Shown here piece by piece: positions 1 to 5,393 of a stretch of DNA of 5,393 bases. The notes under the pieces are model-generated. The model was not told the DNA's origin, did not search any database, and saw only the letters and a program-made list of their open reading frames with translations. Origin of the DNA: Kiritimatiellia bacterium (GTDB taxonomy: Bacteria; Verrucomicrobiota; Kiritimatiellia; UBA8416; SLMC01). Location: the NCBI GenBank assembly GCA_007133745.1, contig SLMC01000161.1, positions 1 through 5,393 of the forward strand, written 5' to 3'. Numbering within the stretch: position 1 is the first letter of the stretch; each line of letters starts with the position of its first letter. The position numbers and the translations under genes were made by a program.

Positions 1-578
1 AGGATGTTTTCCGGCTTGATATCGCCATGAATCAGGCCGGCCTCGTCGGCAGCCATCAGCCCCTCGGAAATATCCAGCCCCACCTGCATCGCAATGACCG
101 GACTCACCGGACAGCCGGGATCCATCATTTTATCCAGCGCGCTGCCCGATACCAGCTCCATCACAATGTAGGGCTGCCCTTTTTCCTGACCGAAAGAATA
201 GATTTGAACGATGTTGGGATGATTGAGGCGGGCGGCCGCCTGAGCCTCGCGCTTGAAGTTCTCCACGAACTTCAAGTCCGAACCCAGAGATTGCAGCATG
301 ACCTTGATCGCCACGAAACGCCCCAGGGTTTCGTCCTTCGCGTAGTACACCCCGCCCATGCCGCCGGCGCCGATCAGGTCCAGGAGCAAGAACTGGCCCA
401 ACTTGGCGGGAACAATCTCGATGTTCCCGCAGTCGGGACACTCGACCCTGACGAAGGATTCCAAATCGGCCACGTCGATTTCGCAACCGCATTGCCCGCA
501 GGTCACTTCATCCACACGATCCGTCAAAATCCCTACGGAAATTCCTCGATCTTCTACGTGTTCCCGTTCATCGCTCAT
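1..578 (-). CDS. Ser/Thr protein kinase with N-terminal zinc-ribbon, 3' end outside window
   Basis: This is the N-terminal 192 residues of a Hanks-type Ser/Thr protein kinase; the gene runs off the left edge. Residues 27-50 hold two Cys pairs (CGQC at 27-30, CPDC at 47-50), a small zinc-ribbon like those often placed before bacterial kinases. The kinase domain begins near residue 60: glycine loop GAGGMGG (70-76), ATP-binding Lys in VAIK (K92), probable alphaC Glu (E111), and LNHPNIVQ (119-126). The catalytic loop reads HGDIKPEN (184-191), so the usual HRD arginine is glycine while the catalytic Asp186, Lys188 and Asn191 remain. The activation loop and everything after it are missing. Family knowledge says such enzymes transfer ATP phosphate to Ser/Thr of target proteins; substrates are unknown. 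The chosen ATG (576-578) has only a weak GGA-type Shine-Dalgarno. The frame stays open upstream to position 770 but without ATG or GTG. It is divergent from lgt. Confidence in the family is high; whether the protein has a C-terminal membrane or sensor domain cannot be seen. Confidence 0.93.
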   Translation of the reverse strand, partial: MSDEREHVEDRGISVGILTDRVDEVTCGQCGCEIDVADLESFVRVECPDCGNIEIVPAKLGQFLLLDLIGAGGMGGVYYAKDETLGRFVAIKVMLQSLGSDLKFVENFKREAQAAARLNHPNIVQIYSFGQEKGQPYIVMELVSGSALDKMMDPGCPVSPVIAMQVGLDISEGLMAADEAGLIHGDIKPENI

Positions 579-786
579 AATAATGCCGTCCGCACCAAAC
601 GCTGTTTGCCTGGCCCTCGATTTCCACAAAAAAAAGGTCGCCAAAGCGAAGCAAACCCCGAGAGCAAGAAAGAGTACGACAAAACGATTCCCTCTGCAAC
701 AAAAAGTTCTGGAAACTGTTACGGTTTTTGAGATAGACTGGTTTGGTCGATCGAAAAGGGGCCAGGCGGACTAAAGCCGACCAGCC

Positions 787-802
787 CGAGCGAGGACGCT
801 CG
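787..802. repeat. GC-rich 6-bp hairpin, possible dispersed element
   Basis: CGAGCG (787-792) and CGCTCG (797-802) are perfectly complementary around a 4-base AGGA loop. No T-run follows on either strand, so this does not look like an intrinsic terminator. It lies just downstream of GGACTAAAGCC (768-778), and the pair recalls short palindromic elements scattered through intergenic DNA of some PVC genomes. That comparison is from memory, not from a search. A chance palindrome in GC-rich DNA is the alternative. Confidence 0.4.
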
Positions 803-826
803 AAGTCAGGCAACCCAATATGTTTT

Positions 827-906
827 CAACTGCGAAACACGCGAAAAGCGCGAAATTGAAGGACCATTATTCTCCGAAGAAGAAATTTTCGCGTATTTCG
901 CAGTTG
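827..906. repeat. Large inverted repeat of CGCGAAA-like units
   Basis: The left arm at 827-847 pairs with the right arm at 886-906 at 20 of 21 positions. The single difference (C838 opposite A895) becomes a G-U wobble if the minus strand is transcribed. The loop is 38 nt. The left arm is itself repetitive: GCGAAA occurs at 832-837 and again at 841-846, and GCGCGAAA follows at 848-855 inside the loop. Translated, the left side gives the AKHAKSAK type of spurious peptide that I associate with dispersed intergenic repeats in PVC-like genomes. I infer a REP/MITE-like dispersed palindrome, not a terminator, because no kinase or lgt 3' end lies here. A copy elsewhere in the genome would settle it. 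Confidence 0.7.
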
Positions 907-921
907 CACCTTTTGTTAAAT

Positions 922-941
922 ATACACGCAAAAGCGTGTAT
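922..941. promoter_or_regulatory. Perfect 8-bp hairpin or operator upstream of lgt
   Basis: ATACACGC (922-929) and GCGTGTAT (934-941) form a perfect dyad around an AAAA loop. The right arm ends 8 nt before the lgt Shine-Dalgarno (950-956) and 23 nt before the ATG. It could be a repressor operator overlapping the promoter or transcription start, or a 5'UTR stem-loop. It is unlikely to be a terminator because no U-tract follows on the plus strand and no gene ends here. The symmetry is seen directly; the function is inferred. Confidence 0.5.
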
Positions 942-949
942 GGTAAACC

Positions 950-956
950 GGAAAGG
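950..956 (+). promoter_or_regulatory. Ribosome-binding site of lgt
   Basis: GGAAAGG lies 8 nt before the ATG at 965 and supports that start. The hairpin at 922-941 ends just upstream of it, so the site itself stays outside the stem. Confidence 0.7.
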
Positions 957-964
957 CTCTAACG

Positions 965-1792
965 ATGCATCCAGTTTTTTTCAGCATAGGAAATTTTCAC
1001 ATTCACTGGTACGGCGTCATGATGGCGGCCGGACTCATGGCGGGACTGGCCTCGTGGTCGTTCGTGGGCCGTAAAGAAGGCCGATCCCTCAATTTCAGCT
1101 CCGATCTGCTGTTCTGGATCGTGATCGCAGCAATTTTGGGCGCGAGACTGGCCTATATCGCTTCCGAATGGGATTATTTCCTGGACAATCCCAGCCTGCT
1201 CTACAGGCTGGATCAGGGCGGACTCATCTATTACGGAGGGCTTATCGCGGCCACCATCGCCGTCTACCTGTTCGCCAAGGTCAAAAAGGAACCTGTGCTG
1301 GCCTTGTACGATTTTGTCGCCACATCTCTGCCGCTGGGCCATGCGTTCGGACGCATCGGCTGTTTCCTGAACGGCTGCTGTCATGGATCCCCGACATCCG
1401 GTTGGACAGGCGTATGCTATCCGTCCGGCAGTTTCGCATGGACGAAACATCTTTCCGAACGGCTGATTCCCTCCGACGCGCAAGCCAGTCTGGCGGTGCA
1501 TCCCGTTCAACTGTACGAAGCCGCGCTCGGATTCTGCGTCTACGGGTTTCTGATGATTGTGCACAGGAAACGCAAACGGCCGGGGGTCACCACAGCGGCT
1601 TATCTTACAGCCTACGCGATCATTCGCTTTAACATCGAGTTCTTCAGGGGCGACGAGCGAGCCATGATCATGGGGTTGACCGTCGCCCAAACCGTGAGCA
1701 TCGGCCTTCTGGTCAGCGGCATCGTTCTTTTCCTGATTGTCCGCCGCAAACCGATCGAGACGAAACCGACCAACAAGCCCGCTTCGGCTTAG
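965..1792 (+). CDS. lgt: Prolipoprotein diacylglyceryl transferase (Lgt)
   Basis: Lgt is an inner-membrane enzyme that moves the diacylglyceryl group of phosphatidylglycerol onto the lipobox cysteine of prelipoproteins, the first step of lipoprotein maturation. The 275-residue length is normal for the family. It is strongly hydrophobic, with likely membrane spans near residues 16-34, 46-66, 88-105, 111-125, 184-200, 208-222 and 240-260. Visible family motifs are WYG (15-17), GARLAYI (59-65), GGLIYYGGL (85-93), the signature GRIGCFLNGCCHG (129-141) with its conserved Arg130, HPVQLYE (179-185) and RFNIEFFR (221-228). Position 90 is Tyr where E. coli Lgt has His103; I recall such YGG forms in other phyla, so activity is still expected. 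A good Shine-Dalgarno (950-956) sets the start. The stop is 4 bp from the convergent serS stop. The Lys/Arg-rich last 15 residues should be cytoplasmic. Confidence 0.97.
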   Translation: MHPVFFSIGNFHIHWYGVMMAAGLMAGLASWSFVGRKEGRSLNFSSDLLFWIVIAAILGARLAYIASEWDYFLDNPSLLYRLDQGGLIYYGGLIAATIAVYLFAKVKKEPVLALYDFVATSLPLGHAFGRIGCFLNGCCHGSPTSGWTGVCYPSGSFAWTKHLSERLIPSDAQASLAVHPVQLYEAALGFCVYGFLMIVHRKRKRPGVTTAAYLTAYAIIRFNIEFFRGDERAMIMGLTVAQTVSIGLLVSGIVLFLIVRRKPIETKPTNKPASA

Positions 1793-1796
1793 CGCC

Positions 1797-3077
1797 TTAC
1801 CCTTCTCGTCGCTCAAGCACGGCACGTCCGTCCATATAGGGCACAATCGCTTCCGGCAGCGCAACGGAGCCGTCGGCCTGCTGGCCGTTTTCCAGAATGG
1901 CGACCATCAGCCGCGGCAGAGCCACGCCCGATCCGTTCAAGGTATGCGCAAACGCCGTTTTGCCGTTCGCATCCCGGAAACGGATTCCGGCTCGGCGCGC
2001 CTGGAAATCCTCGAAAGCGCTGCACGACGATACTTCCAGCCAGCCCTGCCTGCCCGGCGCCCATAGTTCGATATCGTAGCATTTGGCCGCCGCGAACGAC
2101 AGATCGCCTGCGCACAGCGCCAACACACGGTAGGGCAATCCGAGCCGTTGCAAAACGGTTTCCGCATTGCCGACCAGCGATTCCAATTCCGCATAGGACG
2201 TGTCCGGCGTCACGAACTTGACCATCTCGACTTTGTCGAACTGGTGCACGCGAATGAATCCGCGCGTATCCTTGCCTGCCGCGCCCGCCTCGCGCCTAAA
2301 ACACAAACTGTGCGCCGTCAGATACACCGGCAGAGGCCGCGCGACGATTTCCTCGCGAAAATAGTTTGTCACCGGCACTTCCGCTGTCGGGATCAGCCAC
2401 AAATCCTCGTCTCGCACTCCGTACATGTCGTCAGCCATTTTAGGAAGCTGGCCCGTCCCTGTCATGCTGGCCGTATGGCAAAGCACCGGCGGATAAATTT
2501 CCGTATAGCCGTGCTCCTCGACATGCAGATCAAGCATGAAGCGAATCAGCGCCCGCTGCAGCTTCGCGCCAGCGCCCACCAGCAAGGGGAACCCCGCGCC
2601 GCTCATCTTGGCGCCCCTCTGAAAATCGAAAATGCCAAGGTTTTCCCCGATTTCGACATGATGTTTCGGCTCGAAATCGAACGCGCGCGGCTCGCCCCAG
2701 GAACGGACCGTCACGTTGGCGGACGCGTCCAACCCGTCCGGGACCGACTCGTGAGGCAAATTGGGCAAGCTCAGCAACGCATGGTCGCGTTCGGTCTCCG
2801 CTTCGCGCGCATCCCTGTCCAGAGCCTGGATGCGATCGCCCAGATCTCGCACGGACTGCTGCGCAGCCGCCGTATCTTCGCCCTTCTTCTTGAGCGCCCC
2901 AATCTCCTTGGATGCTTGGTTGCGCTCGTTTTTCAACCCTTCGACGTCCGTCAACAGCGCCCGGCGCCGCTCGTCCAGCGCGATCGCCCGGTCGAGCAGC
3001 GTCTCGTCCGCGCCTTTCCTTCGCAAACCCCGACGCACCTCGTCCGCCTTCTCCCTGATTCGTTTGATGTCCAGCAT
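1797..3077 (-). CDS. serS: Seryl-tRNA synthetase
   Basis: This class II aminoacyl-tRNA synthetase charges tRNA-Ser (and tRNA-Sec where present) with serine in the cytoplasm. At 426 residues it is full length for a bacterial enzyme. The N-terminal arm (about 30-105) is rich in Lys, Glu, Arg and Ala and fits the long antiparallel coiled coil that grips the tRNA-Ser variable arm. The catalytic core shows IPTAEVPVTNYF (229-240), motif 2 as FRREAGAAGKDTRGFIRVHQF (260-280), the serine-site stretch VSSCSAFEDFQARR (349-362), and motif 3 as NGSGVALPRLMVAILE (381-396). The second stretch has Ala354 where SSCSN is usual. The ATG is preceded by a strong AGGGGGA. It is transcribed towards lgt and ends 4 bp from its stop; its promoter must lie in 3078-3284, but I could not fix one confidently. 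Confidence 0.98.
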   Translation of the reverse strand: MLDIKRIREKADEVRRGLRRKGADETLLDRAIALDERRRALLTDVEGLKNERNQASKEIGALKKKGEDTAAAQQSVRDLGDRIQALDRDAREAETERDHALLSLPNLPHESVPDGLDASANVTVRSWGEPRAFDFEPKHHVEIGENLGIFDFQRGAKMSGAGFPLLVGAGAKLQRALIRFMLDLHVEEHGYTEIYPPVLCHTASMTGTGQLPKMADDMYGVRDEDLWLIPTAEVPVTNYFREEIVARPLPVYLTAHSLCFRREAGAAGKDTRGFIRVHQFDKVEMVKFVTPDTSYAELESLVGNAETVLQRLGLPYRVLALCAGDLSFAAAKCYDIELWAPGRQGWLEVSSCSAFEDFQARRAGIRFRDANGKTAFAHTLNGSGVALPRLMVAILENGQQADGSVALPEAIVPYMDGRAVLERREG

Positions 3078-3081
3078 AGTA

Positions 3082-3088
3082 TCCCCCT
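3082..3088 (-). promoter_or_regulatory. Ribosome-binding site of serS
   Basis: On the minus strand AGGGGGA ends 4 nt before the ATG at 3077 (5 nt from the last G). This is the strongest Shine-Dalgarno in the window and fixes the serS start. Confidence 0.7.
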
Positions 3089-3170
3089 AGTTATGTCTCA
3101 TGCAAAAAAAGCACACTACAGCGCTTTGCCCCGTTTCGCAAGACAAGAAGAAGGTTGGAAGCGGAGCGTG

Positions 3171-3202
3171 CATTCGTATGTTCGTGCGTTGGTGTGTTCG
3201 TG
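3171..3202. repeat. Four-copy degenerate octamer direct repeat
   Basis: Four consecutive 8-bp units are present: CATTCGTA (3171-3178), TGTTCGTG (3179-3186), CGTTGGTG (3187-3194) and TGTTCGTG (3195-3202). Units 2 and 4 are identical and the consensus is roughly YRTTCGTG. The preceding eight bases (GGAGCGTG) share the last four. The array sits 45-76 bp upstream of the proposed -35 box of the right-hand gene, which would suit activator or repressor sites. Simple slippage of a GT-rich stretch is the alternative. Confidence 0.5.
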
Positions 3203-3246
3203 GCACGGCAGAATAACATCTTGAACTGTCGAATCTAGGTTAACGC

Positions 3247-3276
3247 TTGCCTAAACGAGTCGAACCGTGCTATTCT
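3247..3276 (+). promoter_or_regulatory. Putative extended -10 promoter of the SUMF1-like gene
   Basis: TTGCCT (3247-3252, 4 of 6 to consensus) and TATTCT (3271-3276, 4 of 6) are separated by 18 bp. The -10 box is preceded by TGC (3268-3270), the extended -10 arrangement. Transcription would begin near 3283, within a few bases of the ATG at 3285, giving an essentially leaderless mRNA. This agrees with the lack of any Shine-Dalgarno before that ATG. The assignment is by eye; only transcript 5'-end mapping can confirm it. Confidence 0.45.
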
Positions 3277-3284
3277 TTGTCTTC

Positions 3285-5393
3285 ATGAATTCCTCGAAGA
3301 ACAACGCGGCTGTGGCGAGCCTGATCGCAGGCATAGCGCTGTCGGTCGGCTCGGTCGCCGTGCTGTTCGTCATTCTGATCCGCATGGCGACAAACCCCGT
3401 TCCAACCCGACCCGACGTTTCGGCGTCGGACGCCCCCCCTGAACCTGCGGCCCCGCCGATTCTCGGGCATTTCGACGTCGACGCAACCGAAAGCCCTCGT
3501 ACGCACACGCCTCGCCCATGGTCCGATTCGGATCGGGATCGGCCGGAACAACCGGCGCCCCCCGGCGTTACGCCTCGCATCGCCACGCCTGCTCCGCCTC
3601 CGTCGGCGCTGCCAACCGATCCGGGCGACGACACCCGCATCGAACGTGTTCCTGTCCCGTACCGCCTTGCGCAAACCTCGGCCGGCGCGGCCATTGTTTG
3701 CCATCCGGACACAATGATCGACTTGAACCTTGCGGGGGCCATGCGCGGCCTCGGCGCAGAACCCATGGACGCAAGCCCCGCGCACAGCCGCCTGTTGACG
3801 CCGCTGCCAGCCCCCGATACCGAGGTCCCGCCACCGGATTCCGTTCGATTCTTCTACAAAAACATCTATCCCGGCATCGATCTTTCCGTCTTCGGGAACG
3901 GTTACGAACTTGAATACGTGTTCACACTGGCGCCCGGCGCCGATCCCGAACGAATCGGCCTGATCGTCCGCGATCTGGACCCGCCCGCGCTCGATACCAA
4001 CGGTCAGGCATGGCGCCGCCACTCGCGCGGCGGGATGGTACAGTCGGCGCCCCGCGCGTTCGTTGCGCGCGAAGGACTCGCGCGCCCGGTCGACGCCCGC
4101 TATGTGTCCGGGAAACGGGACCCCGCCTTGCGCATCCGGCTCGCCGAACCTCTGGACGACAGCGATCCCCACGACTTGCACCTCGCTTTCGGCATTGTTC
4201 CGGCAGGCGGTCAGCCGGGCGGCCCCGATTACGACATCTTTTTCGCCCGACACGAAACGACGCACGACCAGTTCATCCGATTCCTGAACGACGCCCAGGC
4301 CAATCCGAACTCGCCACGGGGAACCAACATCGTATTCGACGCCCTGGGCAACCTTTGGATCAACCCCGCCATGCAACCCGGTCGCGACGAGATGTTCGGC
4401 ATGCGGCAAAGCCGGATCGTTTACGACCCCGCCAAGCCGGCTGGTTCTCGCTACGGTCATCAAACGGATGAACACGGCAACGAACCCTACCGGAACCATC
4501 CGATCGCAGGCGTGTCGTGGTACGGCGCCGTCAAATACGCCAACTGGCTCACGATCGATGCCGGTCGCGGTCTGGCCGAGCAATCCTACACGGAAGGCCC
4601 CGCACCCGAAGACTGGGGGCCGATCGACGCCACCAACTGGGCTGGCGGCATTTTCGGGGACGCCGAACGCCGGCTCTGGCTGAATCGGAAAGGATTCCGC
4701 CTGCCGATGCTCGGCCCGCCTTCCGATCCGATCCGGCCCAACGCCTTCAACGAACTCTACAAGGCGGCCGCCTGGACCGGCGTCACCAACGCCGTCTACG
4801 GATTCGGACGAAACGTTGCCGATCGGTTGAATGCGAATTTCGGACGCTTCCGCGAACCGGATAGCGGCGCCATGCCCGTCGGATTCTACAACGGCGAAAA
4901 TTTCATTGACGGAAAAAGAACGCGCGAAAACGAAAACTTATACGGACTTTACGACCTGAGCGGCAATGCCGAAGAATGGGCGAACGACTTGGCGCGCGAA
5001 GGCGACCTGTCTTTCCGCATGGTTTTCGGCGGCTCCTGGTTTCATCCGCTTCCGTCGCTCGACACTCCGAAATTCGCCCCCCCGCATGCCGTAGCCGACA
5101 CCCGCGGATTCCGTATCGCCACGACCTGGCTGCCCGCCCGTACCGTCACGATCCACATCCTTTTCAGATTCTACGAAACACGAGACATTCCCACGCACGA
5201 ACCCGACCGCCTGCCCATGCACGAGCCAATTCCCCCTCCCGATTTCGACGTCGCCACGGCCACCCCGCCCGATCCGGAAACTCGAGACCGACTCTCGGCC
5301 GAACCCCATGACAGGGACCTCGATGGCTTGCTCTATCAGCCGCCGACCGCCCCGACAACAACAACCACGCTCCCCCCGCCTTTTAAACGACCC
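3285..5393 (+). CDS. Membrane-anchored DUF7948-like and SUMF1 (FGE-like) domain protein, 3' end outside window
   Basis: One frame of 703 codons runs uninterrupted to the window end with no stop. Residues 8-33 form a membrane helix with few charges before it, so the bulk is probably periplasmic or extracellular; no lipobox Cys is present. Residues 37-120 are a Pro/Ala/Asp-rich linker. Residues 126-305 resemble DUF7948, with FFYKNIYPGIDLSVFGNG (189-206) and LEYVFTLAPGADPERIGL (209-226). Residues 315-615 match the SUMF1/FGE-sulfatase fold: ARHETTHDQFIRFLN (321-335), HPIAGVSWYGAVKYANWL (405-422), GFRLPM (470-475), YKAAAW (492-497), NLYGLYDLSGNAEEW (551-565), FGGSW (581-585) and TRGFRIA (606-612). 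The only Cys in the window part is C139, so the catalytic FGE cysteines are absent and a binding or structural role is more likely than formylglycine formation. The tail (about 630-703) is Pro/Thr-rich (T5 at 691-695). An in-frame GTG at 3267 is an alternative start. Function and ligand are unknown. Confidence 0.9.
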   Translation, partial: MNSSKNNAAVASLIAGIALSVGSVAVLFVILIRMATNPVPTRPDVSASDAPPEPAAPPILGHFDVDATESPRTHTPRPWSDSDRDRPEQPAPPGVTPRIATPAPPPSALPTDPGDDTRIERVPVPYRLAQTSAGAAIVCHPDTMIDLNLAGAMRGLGAEPMDASPAHSRLLTPLPAPDTEVPPPDSVRFFYKNIYPGIDLSVFGNGYELEYVFTLAPGADPERIGLIVRDLDPPALDTNGQAWRRHSRGGMVQSAPRAFVAREGLARPVDARYVSGKRDPALRIRLAEPLDDSDPHDLHLAFGIVPAGGQPGGPDYDIFFARHETTHDQFIRFLNDAQANPNSPRGTNIVFDALGNLWINPAMQPGRDEMFGMRQSRIVYDPAKPAGSRYGHQTDEHGNEPYRNHPIAGVSWYGAVKYANWLTIDAGRGLAEQSYTEGPAPEDWGPIDATNWAGGIFGDAERRLWLNRKGFRLPMLGPPSDPIRPNAFNELYKAAAWTGVTNAVYGFGRNVADRLNANFGRFREPDSGAMPVGFYNGENFIDGKRTRENENLYGLYDLSGNAEEWANDLAREGDLSFRMVFGGSWFHPLPSLDTPKFAPPHAVADTRGFRIATTWLPARTVTIHILFRFYETRDIPTHEPDRLPMHEPIPPPDFDVATATPPDPETRDRLSAEPHDRDLDGLLYQPPTAPTTTTTLPPPFKRP

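Larger units (their letters stand above)
579..964. other. Divergent intergenic region between kinase gene and lgt
   Basis: This 386-bp gap must carry the 5' signals of both flanking genes. From left to right I see an A8 run at 628-635 (T8 on the kinase strand), a GC-rich hairpin at 787-802, a long inverted repeat at 827-906, a short perfect hairpin at 922-941 and the lgt ribosome-binding site at 950-956. A weak sigma70-like pair for lgt can be proposed (TTCGCA at 897-902, TATACA at 921-926, 18-bp spacer), but each box matches the consensus at only 4 of 6 positions and it overlaps both palindromes, so I do not annotate it separately. No convincing kinase promoter was found. Short open frames in the gap have no recognisable domain; the one starting at 820 reads straight through the inverted repeat and is probably not a gene. 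Confidence 0.7.

Noticed and set aside
27..731. A 234-codon plus-strand frame opposite the kinase
   Set aside because: The minus strand encodes glycine loop, VAIK and HGDIKPEN in order; the plus frame is a shadow continuing into intergenic DNA.
787..802. Intrinsic terminator
   Set aside because: The stem is stable but no T-run follows on either strand, and no gene ends nearby.
820..1074. An 84-codon plus-strand frame with peptide AKHAKSAK
   Set aside because: It reads through the inverted repeat and then overlaps the lgt start out of frame; the peptide is a by-product of the repeated GCGAAA units.
959..1864. A 301-codon open frame on the minus strand opposite lgt
   Set aside because: The plus strand encodes a full-length Lgt with all family motifs and a good ribosome-binding site; the minus frame has no domain and runs into serS.
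2148..3224. A 358-codon open frame on the plus strand opposite serS
   Set aside because: It is antisense to a complete, motif-perfect SerRS and has no recognisable domain of its own.
3078..3284. serS promoter TTGCGA-17-TAGTGT on the minus strand
   Set aside because: The -35 matches at 4 of 6 positions but the -10 at only 3 of 6, too weak to annotate.
3270..4583. A 437-codon open frame on the minus strand, opposite the SUMF1-like gene
   Set aside because: It is antisense to a frame with clear DUF7948-like and SUMF1 motifs, shows no recognisable domain, and has the Arg/Gly/Val-rich composition expected of a shadow of GC-rich coding DNA.
1..5393. A dedicated lipoprotein or kinase-linked operon including lgt
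   Set aside because: Gene orientations are minus, plus, minus, plus, so no two genes are co-transcribed; the right-hand protein has no lipobox Cys that would make it an Lgt substrate.
1..5393. CRISPR array, tRNA or insertion sequence
   Set aside because: No regularly spaced long direct repeats, no cloverleaf with conserved T-loop, and no transposase motif were seen on either strand.

Overview
The window holds four protein-coding genes, two of them cut by the window edges, and two intergenic regions rich in palindromes and repeats. Base composition is moderately GC-rich. Several traits together suggest a PVC-type bacterium (Kiritimatiellota, Lentisphaerota or Verrucomicrobiota) or a similar deep-branching lineage: a soluble Ser/Thr kinase with an N-terminal zinc-ribbon, a large membrane-anchored protein with a formylglycine-generating-enzyme-like (SUMF1) domain, and an intergenic palindrome built from CGCGAAA-like units. 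This placement is an inference from gene style; no rRNA or other phylogenetic marker was compared.

Layout. Positions 1-578 (minus strand) carry the first 192 codons of a Hanks-type Ser/Thr protein kinase whose C-terminus lies outside the window. Positions 579-964 are a divergent intergenic region. It contains a GC-rich hairpin, a 21-bp-arm inverted repeat (827-906) and a perfect 8-bp hairpin (922-941) close to the next start codon. Positions 965-1792 (plus) encode prolipoprotein diacylglyceryl transferase (lgt). Positions 3077-1797 (minus) encode seryl-tRNA synthetase (serS), converging on lgt with only 4 bp between the stop codons. Positions 3078-3284 form a second divergent intergenic region, with a four-copy degenerate octamer repeat and a plausible extended -10 promoter almost touching the next start codon. 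Positions 3285 to the window end (plus) are one uninterrupted 703-codon frame without a stop. It has an N-terminal membrane helix, a Pro-rich linker, a domain resembling DUF7948 (the SBBP-repeat-associated module), a SUMF1-like domain without the catalytic cysteines, and a second Pro/Thr-rich tail.

How the parts relate. lgt and serS are housekeeping genes (lipoprotein maturation and translation). They are not obviously linked in function to each other or to the flanking accessory genes. The kinase and the SUMF1-like protein belong to expanded families in PVC-like genomes, and SUMF1-like domains are known to occur with bacterial Ser/Thr kinases. Here the two genes are separated by lgt and serS, so a shared pathway is only a guess. 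The most unusual element is the DUF7948-like plus SUMF1-like architecture of the right-hand gene. I see no CRISPR array, tRNA, rRNA, transposase or phage gene.
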